Below the pieces are notes generated by a model. It was given only the letters and a program-made list of their open reading frames with translations. It ran no database searches and was not told the DNA's origin. Shown here in pieces: positions 11,168 to 24,056 of a DNA stretch of 64,000 bases. How positions within the stretch are numbered: position 1 is the first letter of the stretch; every line of letters begins with the position of its first letter. This DNA is from Auanema rhodensis. Taxonomy: Eukaryota > Nematoda > Chromadorea > Rhabditida > Rhabditidae. Where the stretch lies: positions 6,975,131 through 7,039,130 of the forward strand of contig OZ059894.1 in NCBI GenBank assembly GCA_964057225.1. Reading direction: 5' to 3'. Made by a program: the position numbers and the translations under genes.

Positions 11168-14100
11168 ATAATCTGAATCAGTATTATTTTAAACTCGTGT
11201 TTCAAAATAATTCTAGCAACAACGAAAGAAATATCATAGAAAACTTGCTACGAATGAAACCGGTAAATATAAATATGAATTAACAAATATTATTATGCGA
11301 ATATTATGAATATTATTAAAACAATGAGAACAATGACTATGCATGATGAGCAATATCAAGCTTTAACAATAAAAAAACTATCAAAAGTGAATTTTAAAGT
11401 ATTTCATATTACTAACAAAAGATTTGGAATGCAGATAGAAAGAAAATGTTGCTAGTAGCAATAATTTAAATAAAAAAAGAAATGAAAATATTCTTAATGA
11501 ATAAGTTATTGAAAGGAATAGGTAGTCAGGTGGGCTGCGGTGGGCCTAACAACGGAAACCAAGGCCACGCCCAATATGCAAGGCATGCATGGTTCTGATG
11601 CAAAGAGTACGCAGATAGCAAATGTATGCCCAATCTTCACAAGAACAAGTATTGTGCGACGCAACCATGCACCTCTTCATGTTGTCTCTAATTTCATCGA
11701 TTGATGGCAGAATGCTAGAAGGGGAGACACCTGCGTTTAGGAGATGCCGATCTTCGAAAGTATGAATAAGGTGAGTTTAAATTGATGTTCTTGATGAAAA
11801 TTGACAGAAGCAGTGTAGACGACGAAATAGGGACAGAAGTAAACTATATTCATCAATCACTATGGTAGGAATAAAATAGAATATAATGATAAAAGATAAT
11901 AGTTCATTGTCTTTTGAAAGAGGATGGCTTGTTCTATAAAATATATGAACTAAAAGATTTTGAAAACAACCGCTCTTTAGCTAAATAAAAGATAGAATTA
12001 GTAATTTGCACGTCAAGATCTTCACGTTACTACTCTAGTTTATGCAAATGACTAGGATCAAGAACAATTCACACATGGAAAACCGAGGAAATAACGAATA
12101 ACGTAAATAAGTTGGAAAAAATAAACGTAAAATGAATATAAACAGTATGTTTGATTGAGAAATTAACAATTTAGATGAAACGCAAAGATTTCTTAGCTAT
12201 TTGAAGATATTTGTATAGTCTTTTGTCGTCGTAGCAATAACTCGTATGCTGTATGTATCTAGATCAATGATCATGAATTCTTAGGTTGAGCCAATGGAAG
12301 TATGTAATGTATATGTTATTAGTATATACTATATAGGTTATATCCAAGAGATATCGATATATACATGCATAATGATTATTAAAAATGGTTATATAACGGA
12401 TATTAACGGTTCGCAAGAGGACAGATGTTAGTGCTGTATAATCAATTAAGAATAATTATAAGGATTTTGTGTATCTGAATCATAGATTATGTTGCTAAAT
12501 GGATAAACCAAATGATTGGGGGCATATTCGCTCTGTTATCATGTCAAACTGACAGCTGGAAATAAGAAAAATGCTTTGAGAAAAGAATATTGTGACATTG
12601 TGAGAAGTAAGAAGCATATACATATATGAGATGGAAGCTATGAAAAGAGAAAAAGAAAGACGATGAGATAGAAGGAGAAAATGGCATAGAGATAGTAGAG
12701 GGAATTGAACTTTGCGAAAAGCTTCAAAGCTTGTATCTGCTTGATCATTTTCTTTCATTTCTTTTTCTTAAAAACTGATATATGTTTGAGCATCTATATA
12801 GAAATGTTTTCTGTAAATATATAATTTTTAGAATATAAATTAATCGAATAACATATGAAAAGAACGTGAGAAAATAGAAATATATGTATGCAATTCCATT
12901 TGGAAACTTTTGATAATACATGTATTTGTTATTAACTTCACCAAATAGTTATAGTAACTGAAAAGAAACTGAAATCGAAAAGCACAAGTAGTGGAAAGGA
13001 GACAAAGCCATTGGAAAACCCCTGTATTTAGGGTTTGAAAAACGAGAGAAAAGTTTTTTCTTGTATACATAGTGTAGTGAGTGAGACGGAGGGCAGTTGT
13101 GGTAAAAGACAAATATGATTAGTTGAAGCTAGTCAAAGCTTATACATGTATTTGATATATTTCTTTTAATTTACTATTAGAGGTTATTGAAGAAATCGAA
13201 AAAGTAATAAATTTCTCATTATACTAATGATTATGAGGTTTTGCTCAAAATTGCGCAAAAAGGTTCTCAAGTGTCCATTTCTTAAAGCAAAAATATCATG
13301 AAATATGAATTGAAAATGCAATAATATACATGTTATCAGATGTAGTGTGGCCACATAGCAACTCTATTGAGGAGTTGTGGGAAAAAAATGATTGGTGATC
13401 AGATTTTTCCTGTTTCGAACACGTAATCGTGTCATTGGATCATATTGGTTGTCAATCTCCTTCAGCTTATTCGGGATAGAGAAACGCATGAAAAAGTATT
13501 TTTCATAAAATTGAATTATTTCCTTTTGGCTTAGCCTTCATGCACGAAAATGCGAACAATTAGTCTCTCAAACTATTTTGTTCCATCGCTTTCTCTTGGT
13601 TTCAGTTATTTCTACCGAGTATCGAAAGAAAGAATTGGAAAATTTGATAACACTTTTATCATATAATCGTCAAATTCATTCATTCTTTTCAGCATTTCTA
13701 ACTCATGGGCTTAAACTTCAATAAAAGTATAATAAAAGGAAAAAGCTGAATAGTACAATTAAAAAAGGTTATAAATAATCTATTATATAAAGAATTATTT
13801 GAAAACTGAATATATAAACGCATAGATAAATAACGTATGATTTTCTTATAAACTTTGTTTTCATGAAAATAAATCTGATGTTTTGAAAAAATAAAAGGAG
13901 GATTTAAGAAAGCACAGCAAATGCCAAATTATGATTAGCAAAGATGAACAAACATTTCTGCAAGAACATACACATACATACATAGTATGTATTTGTATTT
14001 TTGTCTGTATATTATAAGAAAAGGTATAAAAAGGCAAATATAACATTTTGAAAAAATCAAAACGAAAAGAAAAACTGATTGCCGGACTTGATGCATTATA

Positions 14101-14534
14101 GTTGTCACCATAGAATCGTGATGGTTTGAAAATCGATTAAACACGTCTTCGTAATGTTTTCTTTCTAAATATTATTTATAAATGTTGTTAAATGCTTATA
14201 AATAGTACAGCTGAAAACATTTGATTTTTCATGAAAAATTTATTCAATAAGTTATGATTTAAGCATAGGAGCTCAAGAGAAATAAACCCGTGTAAACGAA
14301 AGACGAGGCTGTTAAGCGTCCACTTATAGGGAAACGATGAATCTTTAGTAAAACCCGTGACTTTAAAATTTGAAAAATGGGAGGATCATGAGTATGATGC
14401 TTGAGAGATTGTTGGCAGTTTGGACTCATAGCAAACAACCATAAAAATAGAAACAAGAAAAGAAGTCAAAAATAGTGAATAATAAATAAGTGCGATGAAA
14501 GACAATATAAGTTCAAGAAAGACAACAAAAATGA
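11168..14534. other. Intergenic, purine-rich on the + strand
   Basis: Lies upstream of the aftiphilin-like gene and downstream of the IL-17-like gene, both on the minus strand. It is A/G-rich on the + strand (T/C-rich on the sense strand of its neighbours). Apart from the GC-richer island listed separately, I see no coding or RNA gene. Confidence 0.5.
11521..11770. promoter_or_regulatory. GC-richer island upstream of the aftiphilin-like gene
   Basis: About 250 bp of distinctly higher G+C inside very AT-rich DNA, 350-600 bp upstream of the aftiphilin start. It contains GGCCACGCCCA, which resembles a CACCC/KLF-type GC box, and repeated GCATGC-like words. No open frame looks coding. A promoter or 5' noncoding exon is the most economical reading. 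Confidence 0.3.
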
Positions 14535-15848
14535 TTATAGCACTAGATCTTGAGATAATCTATAATGCTTATTGAGTGGGGTAGCCCGTTGTGTTCGAGG
14601 TAAAACTGAATGACATCCTATAGTAATAGTCTCTTTACTTCTAATATACTGCCAATGACCATTAGTTGGGTCACATGAAGCACGACGAAGAACAGGAACC
14701 TAATATAAGAAAATTAAAATAAAGAAAACTTTAAGAAAGAATATTACTTCTTGAGTGATTGGCAAGCAAAATGCTCCAGATGCTCCACGACTTCGTCGAC
14801 ATAAACAGAAAGATTCAGAAAGAATTTTTGGCTCTCTGGTTTCATCGAAGTTCACCCTGAAATGAAAAAGAATTAGAAAATTGAATTTGAAAATGAAATG
14901 GAAACAACCGATCATCTCATCTCAACAATTAAAATAACATTTTACGTTGTTGCAAAATGATTTGAAAATTCAATTTAAAAGGTATCAACAAAGAAAAAAC
15001 TTTGTATTACCTAGTATTCCAAGGACATAGTGCACGTTGCATAACAGTTGTGTCTCCTTCAGCTTTTGGTGATCGTTCGCAGATTGCAGGTTCCTCAATA
15101 GGTGGATTCCAGTCATCTTCTACTTGGTCAGGGGATGCACCTTCCATTGATTCTCTCATCCAATCAGCTAATATTTCTTTCTGAAATTACTCAAATTACA
15201 TTATGATTAAAAACATTAATTATTATTATTATTATTAATTAAAATTTGTATTTGTATAATATTTTAATTAGGAATACTCATTACATATTGGAATTATCAG
15301 CATCAATCAATCAAAATGGGACATCGAAACGCTGAACAGTTTGCAACTTACTCAACCTTGAAAATGGTCTCTATCTCTAAGTTGATGTCCTTTTTTATCT
15401 AATTAAACTAATTTTTTTTGAAAGAACATTGACACGTTTTCTTAGATATAAAGTACATATGCACGCATTACTAATGTTTTGGATTGAGTTTTATTAAGGT
15501 TAATCAGTTTCAAAATACTTCCTCAGGCTGTTCAAATGAAATATTTGAAGTTTATAATCATATTGTTCGAATTTTAGTCAAAGGGGCTTCATGAATTTCA
15601 AGTTACATCTGGGCAACACCCTTAGATCGCAACGATATGGCAACAAATCAGCATGTTCACGAAAAAAATATTTGCGAATTTCAAGAAAAAAATGTAAAAA
15701 TTTAGAAACTGATAATTACCAGGTTTGGAGGCTCTGAGCATGATCTGTAGGATCGAATATGTAGACTCCTATGCTTCTTGGCAGATGCATAATATGGAAT
15801 AAATTGTAGCATTAGCATGATTACCAAACTTTTCTGAATATTAATCAT
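14535..15848 (-). CDS. Interleukin-17-like secreted cytokine
   Basis: Four exons: 15848-15720, 15180-15011, 14856-14748, 14699-14535, giving 190 aa. Residues 1-23 are a clear signal peptide (MINIQKSLVIMLML...YYASA). The mature part carries the IL-17 signature: LCPWNTR (C95, W97), an acidic/Arg stretch ending REPKILSESFCLC (C117, C119), VPVLRRASC (V137-C145), an aromatic Y154, and TIGCHSVLP (C165). IL-17 family proteins signal through IL-17 receptors, and nematode members act as neural modulators. Oddly, Ser122 and Ser167 sit where the two cysteines of one conserved IL-17 disulfide belong, so that bridge appears to be lost as a pair. C. elegans ILC-17.1 is the obvious comparison, but orthology is not shown here. 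Fold assignment is strong; receptor and role are inferred. Confidence 0.87.
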
Positions 15849-17879
15849 GGTTTATAGTGATTCTCTGAGCCAGTACTATCAAAACAGTTTGTTTCTACTA
15901 GTATCGAGGTTTTGGCTGTCCGGAAGAGAACCTGGGGCAGGCAGCCGTTAAGACCTAAGGTGGCTAAGGCGACAGACAATTGCAGGCAGGCGGCGCACGA
16001 ATGACCCACTGACACGGCTGACAACGAAGTCGTTAACGTACTTGGAGTGAAACGAAAATAGAAAAGGAGCAGATAGTGGAAATCGTAAGAGGTGGTCACT
16101 ATATATGTCGCAAGGAAGAGGTAAATGTGTTGAGAATGATATGTCTAACAAGCATACAGGTTCCAGTGTTCTCAAAATTCCGTTGAGATCACAAGCGCCT
16201 AAGGTCAAATCGGATCTTGTTAATATCTGATATTCCCAACATTTCTCAACTCACTAGACTGTAACCAAAATACTACAAATGATCCCATTCATCCACGAGA
16301 TAATACATCATATGATTAATCCAAACCTGGATATATCCCAGTTTTAAGTTTATCTGGCCTGTACTCTAGTGATATTCTGTCCGGAAACATTCCGTCAGTT
16401 ATCGGGGAGACTATCACTGTAAAAAACGAACTTCATAACGATTTCTCATCAATTTTCATGGAAATAAATTCAAGTTGCGTGTGAGTTAACATAAAATCTG
16501 ATTTATGATGTGTCTTCATGATATGAACACTGGCATTCGTGATTTAAGTTCTGTTAAACTTTTTGACGGACTCTCATTACCATCGCAATCTTGTAACACT
16601 GGGTATCACTAATTTAAGACGAAAAAATGTAAAAGGAAACTAGGAAATTAGATAAGTTCTGAACTTCTGTATATATGTTGTTATTAGATTTTAACCCCAT
16701 ATCTTTTCCTATCATTTACCTTCGTCGTACTGGCCTGTTCCAGTCTTTCATGGTTTGCCAGTCGTTCTGACTTCGAACATTCTCTCTCCTTCTCTAGTCA
16801 TTCTCGGTTTGTCAATCACACATCACCTTTTGTATGATTAAGCTGTTTCTTAAAGACAAATTTGAGATCAATTGCCTTTTATCTAACTGCTTTCGAACAT
16901 GCTGATCATGATGTTAGAGAGACCCAGATACATGACCTGTTGATGATGTAATACGGCTTTTCGTGCTAAATTTAAAGCGAACAAAAACGTTTTTAGCAAA
17001 CCATGTATATCTTGGGATGACACAAAAATCTTATCCATATATCTCTATCCATATCTCTCTATCCACTTCTGTTCATATGAAAAAAAATATTCTGTTTGGG
17101 CTGAACACGGAAATATATAACCCAGATGACCGTTTAACATGGTGATACGACCTTGAAAGTAGAAATCATCCCAAAAATGGTCAATTTATTACTTAACAAT
17201 CTACGAAACTTTGTTGCCTTCAGGAACACCCACAGAATTTTAAAACATAATTTATCAATTATCAATTATCTAATCCCGATTATTAATGTTTGGAAAATAC
17301 TGAAAAGTCGTTCAATGTAACAAATTTCTTTAAACATCCCAAAGGAAATTGTAATTCAAGCCATTGTAAGAAGGTGATTTATGGGTTAATCGCAGCAGTA
17401 AACGTAGACTATATTAAATAAAAAATAAAATAGTTTAGTTCTTATAAGTTAATTATAAATTTATAATAAACATAGATATCAATAGTATTTTGTTTTTCTA
17501 ATACCAACTGTTTACATACGCATACGTATAACTAAAAAAAATCGAAAATCAACCGCTCTCTGTCCGCTGCGTCTTCCAAATTAACACGTTATTACTACTT
17601 TTCCATACAATATATTCTTTTACCTTTTAATGTTCTTCCATAAAGTTTAAATATTATAGTTGAACTATATTATTCAAACTTCAACGATTTAAATATGAAA
17701 TTATTATTTTTATTTATTTTTTAAAACTTCATTATTACGGTAAGAAGTGACGCGTGGTGTAATTTATTCCGTTGAATATGTTGTTTTTTGTGTTGATATC
17801 AGTGCTATAGATTTGCATAATTTTTCCTTTTTTGTTGTATATTATTTATTTTTATAAAATTTTATTCGTTCAACTTAGA
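15849..17879. other. Divergent intergenic region
   Basis: Two kilobases between the IL-17-like start (minus) and the HMG-like start (plus). A GC-richer stretch at about 15880-16040 just upstream of the IL-17-like ATG is a candidate promoter or 5' UTR. Minus-strand open frames there (15845-16208) have no protein-like motif. The rest is AT-rich with nothing recognisable. Confidence 0.5.
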
Positions 17880-19117
17880 ATGCCTAAGAATTTGAAAAAG
17901 AGCAGAAGCGAGACTGATGACTCTGAGAGCGATATCGCCCAAACTCCTATTAAAAAGAGAGTGAGTAAAACGTATTTGAAACAACAACAATGAACATTTT
18001 TTTTTTAGAAAGAAGTGTCGTTCCATGAATCTGATGAAGAAGAGGATGAGCAAATCGAAGGCATTTCGGGCATTGGTCCAGCAGAAATGCTAAAGCATGT
18101 CAAGGTGATAACCTGCAATTTGTTATTTGATCACTAGGTGATACTTTAGGGCTTATTAGACTTTGTTAATACAACTGGAAAATCTGAAAACGTATTCAAG
18201 TCTGCTCTTCCAAGACTTACAGATGATTACTTTTCTAGTACAGGTGAAGATAGAGCATTCGATATTGAGTATGTTTACCATGTTCTTTCGTTGTACATTA
18301 AAATGTTTAGCACGTTCCTTGACACTTTCAAAAAATACAAGGTCCATGCGTTTAAAAAGTGCTCTATGGATGTTACTTTGAGGTTAACATTAATTTTAAT
18401 ATGGAGTTGACAATTTTTTTAAGATGCGTAAGAGATTATTTGGAATCACCCGAATCCATTGTTCATTTTGATGGTTTCCCCTCACCACCAGTAAATGTTC
18501 TGACCTTTTATTGTAGAAGGAATGGACTTAATCAAGGTTTCGGTAAATCTGCTGTATGTTTCTTTTAGTTATTGTTTTTTATAAGTTATTTTTTCAGGAC
18601 TGCAAAGCAAAAATGATGGCCGATGAAGCTGGAAAACTAGAATGCGAGTTTGAGATGTCTAAACTTGAGGTATTTGGTATATTTCATGTATTTACTGTAT
18701 TCACGTATTTTAGCAAAAATACTTGAAAGATTTGGAAACTTTCCGAGAAAATAACGGACACTTACTGAATGACAAGCAGAAAGATTTTGTTGACAAGAAG
18801 ATCAAACTTTACCGTAAAAAGGTAAACATAGTGCTGTATATTTTCTAATAGTGTTGTGTTTAGATTCATGGTCCTGCTATTAGAAATACACCAAAAGCTC
18901 CAAAAACTCCTAGGAACAGAGGTAGAAAATCTGCCTTTGACCTCTTCTGTGCTACGAAAGCTGATAAGTAAGCTATTTATTAATTTATGATCAAATTTGA
19001 TTTCAATTTAGATATACTGAGTTGAACGAGGAGAGTCGTATCAAGAAACTCACAAAGAAGTTTGAGAAGTTGGAAGATGATAAGAAAGAGATTTTTGAAA
19101 AATTAGCACTTATGTAG
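17880..19117 (+). CDS. Nuclear protein with HMG-box-like segments
   Basis: Nine exons: 17880-17960, 18009-18104, 18150-18268, 18311-18382, 18424-18553, 18598-18669, 18714-18821, 18864-18967, 19012-19117, giving 295 aa. The ATG directly follows a splice acceptor (CAACTTAG|A-ATG). The N-terminus is basic then acidic (KKSRSETDDSESD, ESDEEEDE), like many nuclear proteins. Residues of about 145-205 (PSPPVNVLTFYCRRNG, then a helical KYLKDLETFRENN) and about 247-294 (SAFDLFCATKADKY, then KKFEKLEDDKKEIFEKL) resemble divergent HMG boxes separated by a basic Pro/Lys linker. The C-terminal one keeps the helix 1 F-x-x-F and the KLxxxKKxxFxK helix 3 pattern. DNA or chromatin binding is inferred. I do not recognise a named orthologue. 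Confidence 0.75.
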
Positions 19118-19478
19118 AGATATTACTTCAAATTTAGTTTTTATTGTTAAGAAATTTCGTTAGATGTCTGATTTTATTTTGTTTTCGTTTCCAAAACTTA
19201 CCTCATATCTTGCAAGTTATACTACCTTATGTATTGATTTGTGACACCTTTCCCTATTGAGAATTATCAACTCATGATTATTCTCCCCCATCTACTATGA
19301 CCGGGATTCTGATAATAACTTTGTATAATGTTCTTTTGTTGTTAATTTGTTAATTTCCAGCATAAAATGTCTCACTAATAAGTTTTTTTAGATTATAACG
19401 TTTAATAAATTCAAAGGCACAATAGATTATGAAAGACTTGATATAACATTGAAAAAAATAAAATATATTTGAAATATG

Positions 19479-21230
19479 TTAGGTGGAACCATCATTATTA
19501 GATTCTTCTAACTGTTTCAGAAGTTCTTGGAATGTTTCTTCCCGAAGATTTTGAGTATGAATATCTATTACGGGGTCTTCGGGATTTTTAGGTTTCAGAG
19601 TTGTTCGTACAAGTTCTTTGGACAAGTCAGTTGTGTTATTTTCTGCTCTAAAAAAAATCATTAAATTAATAAAACTATTTTAGTTACAAGTTCGTATTTT
19701 TTCCCGTAGCTACTGCGATCTTTTCCCAGAATCGGTTTTCCTGAGCTAGTTGATCGGAAAATCTTTTTGCTGCAGTCTTTCCTTTATCATCTTTTCTACA
19801 ATATTATCAGTTTAGTCTTGTATATTATAATACAAATTTACTTTGTTTCAGGAATTACTATGATTTCTTCATTTTGCTTCTCTTGGTTTGTATCAGATGA
19901 GGCTGGTTTACTACCATCTATGACATCATGTCTGTAAAAAGTTATTCGTGCTTCTAAGTATCTGAAAATAGAAATACCTGAATGCGAAGCAACTGGTGTT
20001 CTCTCGTGTAACTTCACAGAATACTTTAGCTGCTGCATAATAAGAAAATACACCATTGGCACAGATCACATTGAATACACCTATAGTTAGTGTTTGTATG
20101 TTTTTGAAAAAAGGAATAGAATAATAACCTCCTATTTCTCGAGCAGCTCGTTTTGCTATGGTAACTTTAGTAGCAACAATATTCTGGGATAAACTCTATA
20201 ATTGATTTTAAAGATTGATCTTGTTGGACAAATTTACTTGAAGCATAATTAATCTCAATTGATTATCATTACACTTGTTCATAAGGTGTACCACGGTTGT
20301 CGCTTTTGCTCTCTTTGCACGAATTCGCCGACCGCGAGAATTATCTTAAATTTGAATGTATTACACAGTTACACATTCAAGCTTACAGGTCGTAGGTTCA
20401 GTATAAGTGTTTGGTGTATAAGGTTCGCTGCTCTATAAGAATAAGCTTTTTGAATTTAAAAAAGTTAATTGTAACTCACAACACAAGGCGTTGGTGGAGG
20501 TGGTGCCGGACAAGTTACGGGTGGGGGTGGATCTGGACATGCTTCACAAGGCTGGAAGAAAAACAATTAGAAAAAGTTAATAATAGGGATATCATTGCAC
20601 AGCCGATACACAACCGATTTTGATAATCAAAACTTCAAAATGAAAAGACTGTTGCTAATGTATTTGTTATGCTGATTAGCATAAAATATTCATAGTTTTT
20701 GAATAGTTTTAGATGGGTATTAGCTGGTTTATTCACTAACTGCAGGAGTGGTGCATACTGGAGCAGCAGGACAGGAACACTAAAATGAAAAGAAATTTTA
20801 AAAAAGGAAAAGAAAAAACTTGATGTACCTCTGGCTCTTGTTTAGTCGGTGGATATGATGGAGCCTGATACAATATTATAAGAATATGATAATATGGAAT
20901 ATTAATTAATGATTATACCTGAGGTTCTGTATACATGTCACTGTTTCCTCCTACTTCGGAAAGTGGTGGCTGTAATAATTTTGAATGAAAACTAATTACT
21001 TTAAACTATATCAGTCAAAGCGTCGTTTGTTTCATATAGAAGGTTTACCAACCTGTGGACCATTATTATAACTTTTTGGCGCATCAGCTGGCGGGTAACT
21101 GCCTCCACCTTCTGCATCAGGACCCTGGAATTGGGATTCTAAAATATTTTACTTTGTTTTCTTTTACCTTGTTATACTCAGAATGGATGGATTTTGCTAG
21201 TAGTAAGAATAATAAGAAATGGAACTTCAT
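19479..21230 (-). CDS. Ground-like (grl) domain secreted protein
   Basis: Thirteen exons: 21230-21168, 21124-21053, 20969-20919, 20864-20829, 20779-20741, 20551-20480, 20432-20387, 20344-20238, 20183-20129, 20080-19978, 19931-19842, 19795-19688, 19647-19479. The product is 336 aa. It opens with a signal peptide (MKFHFLLFLLLAKSIHS) directly after an acceptor (CTTCAG|ATG). A low-complexity Pro/Gly/Cys region follows (CPAAPVC, CPDPPPPVTCPAPPPP), then a basic RGRRIRAKRAKA stretch that looks like a processing site. The ground-like domain at about 150-214 runs from NKCNDNQLRLIML to VICANGVFSY, FCEV and the closing TSCFAF. The family is hedgehog-related and nematode-specific, secreted from epidermis or glia. 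Unusually, about 120 charged residues follow the domain, which normally ends the protein. It converges on the HMG-like gene, with 361 bp between stops. Confidence 0.88.
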
Positions 21231-22660
21231 CTGAAGAGACGAAAAAAGCGATGTCAGAGAATGAATGAAGTCAAATTGTTCAATTTCCTATTTATATATT
21301 GGCAAATTGTTTATGGAGAAAACCTATAGCCCCCTTTCCTTCAAATGAAAGTAAAGAAACAAGTACTCAAGAGGCTTGTGCTTCACTGGTCACACCTGTT
21401 TCGTCCACATTGTGAACTCGGAATAGATTGTTGAATAGTTAAAACCAAATATTATTTTTCCGAATAATATGTTTCAATGAGATAATACATAGAAACTTTG
21501 AATGTTTTCAAAACTTTTACAAGTAATTCTATTAATTACTATCATCAAGTGGTATAATACAAGTCTATTTCACATTTTATTTCATGAAAATGATTTTCTA
21601 ACTAGAAACTTGGCATTTCACAAACACTATAAGTGTTACAAACACTTTCATAAAAACCTTGAAAACTTAAATCATTCTTCAAGAAAAAAAACACACAAGT
21701 AATTACAGAACGTTAAAATTGCTGAATGAAGATTAAAACAGTTTTCCGGTCCACATATTGATAATCATCATGTGGAAAATACTGAGTAAAGTGAAACGCA
21801 GCTTTACCAAGATTGGTGAAAAGCAATTGATTTGTCTTCAAAATGAATATTCTTTTGACATTCCATACAAAACGAGTATTGAAAATCAGTAGAGCAAGCA
21901 TCAGTTTGTTAAATTATTAATGAATCGTTAGGTTCATTATGTTTTTTCAATATTATTCTTTGTATATTGAGTTATTAATTTTAAAGTTTTCTTTCTGCTT
22001 TATAAGCTAAGTGGATCGAATCAAGATGCTCCTGATGAAAAAAACACAGCGGCAATTCGCTAAATAATTAAGAATAGAATGACCTGAATTGAAGAGCTTT
22101 TCAAGAGCTTTGAACGTTTAAATCTGGTCTCAACGGGATGAGGATCCTAGAAACGATTCATCAACCATCAAACAGATCTGATCAAGTGGCTATATGAGCA
22201 ATGACTAGATATTAGATGGCGAGTTATGATATGAAAATACATTTGCTGCCACTTGAATGGTATCCGTTCACTTACTCATTGAATCCTTTTGTTTCTTCTA
22301 ATGATACCGCCGTAAATCTTTCCAGTGTCCCATCAGACTATTTAAGCTTGAATACAGCGTGACTCATGGCTATAATTCTTATTTCCGCATCTAATAACTG
22401 ACAAATAAATGGAAAAAACTATAAGAATATCTTAGTCTTAATGGAAAAAAATATATATTTTTCAGTCATTTGGATCTTTTCAGACTCCACATCGACTCAT
22501 TTGTTCGTTTGTAGTTTGAATTGTGATCATGTAGTATTTCCCTACATAACAGCGTTGTGACAAGCTATTTGCAATCAAAATATTTAATATGTGATAAAAG
22601 TTATCTGATATTTACTCTTCACAATGCCTTTCCAATGATTTTTACAAAATATTCATGATC
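21231..22660. other. Intergenic, grl gene to transposon
   Basis: AT-rich. Presumably holds the grl promoter close to 21231-21400. No coding or RNA gene is seen. Confidence 0.5.
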
Positions 22661-22663
22661 ACT

Positions 22664-23556
22664 GAACAGTATTTCTGTTTTTTATTTTCAATTTCTAGTT
22701 TTCTTGAATTTACAAATATCACAGCTTTTCCCTGCTATCCATGACGATTTGACAGTTCGAGTGTGAGACGAACAGAGAATAAGCGGAAATTGAATGAAGA
22801 AAAGACTTTAAATAGTTGAAACTGGCTTATTGCTTGGGTTTCTTCTTGTCAGTTGCTCCGCAGCTTGTTCATGCGCATATTTGGTCATTGTTTTCCATTT
22901 TATCTGTTTGTCTATCTGCTCACTGTCAAGTTCAACGACAACAGAATGCAAAGCGAATGACGATGAGCTTTCCTCGAAGTTTTTAAGGTTTCAGACAACG
23001 GCGAGGTATCATTTTAGAAACGGAAAAAGCTTGAAACGAAAGCAGAGAGAGAGAGAGAGAAATGAATGATTCGGCAACATGACCACATCTACGCTTTCAC
23101 CAGTTCTCTCTCACATGCAGTCGCTATCTATTTCTTTTATTTTTTTGTTCGAATTTGCTCTGTTTTGAACTGAAGAAAAAGAGAATACAGTCTTCAATCC
23201 TCTTCTCGAACCATTTCTTTTTTGCTGCCTTCTATGGAAGTTTGAAATAGATACGGCTTCGCAAAACTCTATTCTTCTTCTGTTGTCTGATTATTGAATT
23301 TTTTTTTATTTTTAAGATTTACTAGCTAGCATACACTACCAAGCCCATGTAGCTCACAATGTTCCGCAGACTAGTATAGTTGAGGGATTATAATACCATT
23401 TCGATACCATTTCGACATCTCAGCTGTTTTAAACAAATTTTCATTCTCGGAAGTCAGTGAATCACCTCATTTACAATACTTTTTTGAAAAAAAAGTGAGA
23501 AGTAAATGAATATTTGAAGCTCTAAAAAGTGCTTATCTTCAATATTTTTTATAAAT
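22664..23556 (+). repeat. Left terminal inverted repeat, 893 bp
   Basis: Starts GAACAGTATTTCTG and ends at ...TTTTTTATAAAT. Its reverse complement is found at 24335-25227 with the same length and no difference noticed by eye. It holds a (GA)n run at about 23043-23059 and a 79-residue open frame that occurs identically in the other arm. Confidence 0.92.
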
Positions 23557-23855
23557 AAATGCAATTTCTTTTTTTTTTCAATGTTTAGGTGTGACCACTT
23601 TCTCTTATGTGACCTTCTTTTCTCATCTCACTGTGACTGAGCACAATCACATTTGCTCCAGTTGAACTAGGCGCATGCGAGGCGACACGCAACGCTTTGG
23701 GCTAGAGAGAAAGCTTGAAACGAAAAGCTCCCCTCTCCTCTTTTCTCTTTTTCTTTTGTAGAAATGAGCACTCAAACATTAATTCATTCGAGGTTAGATT
23801 CAGAATGATCATTTATAGGTTGTGAAAATTTGGGTAACAAAATTTTTCATACATA

Positions 23856-24056
23856 TTGCGTCAGCTTTTCACGTGTCATAAAGATGTCATCAGCTTTCTT
23901 CAAGAGAGAGGGATTCCCCCAATATCAAAACTTTGTTCTGATTGTGGTATGGAACTGAAATTATCAGTACCAAAGGAGCGATTTCGTTGCTCCAAGAAAT
24001 ATTGGCTGCTTGTGTTTCAATTTTTTTCTGTTTTCTATCTATTTTTGGTCTCTGAA
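23856..24056 (+). pseudogene. ISXO2-like transposase N-terminal fragment
   Basis: A short frame contains DVISFLQERG followed by CSDCGMELKL and FRCSKK. That is the first helix and half of the zinc ribbon seen at the start of ISXO2/IS1595-like transposase or DUF proteins common in invertebrate repeats. It then runs into a hydrophobic, unrelated tail, so only the first 45 or so residues look ancestral. No DDE catalytic region follows. Confidence 0.45.

Noticed and set aside
15845-16208. Two minus-strand open frames upstream of the IL-17-like gene
   Set aside because: No motif, and the true IL-17 signal-peptide exon uses another frame starting at 15848.
18491-18516. GTAAAT...TTGTAG as a 26-bp intron in the HMG-like gene
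   Set aside because: Too short, and removing it breaks the frame; reading through keeps the frame to the donor after 18553.
22830-23069. 79-residue frame, identical to one at 24822-25061 on the other strand
   Set aside because: It is duplicated only because both copies lie in the inverted repeats; it has no domain or splice context.
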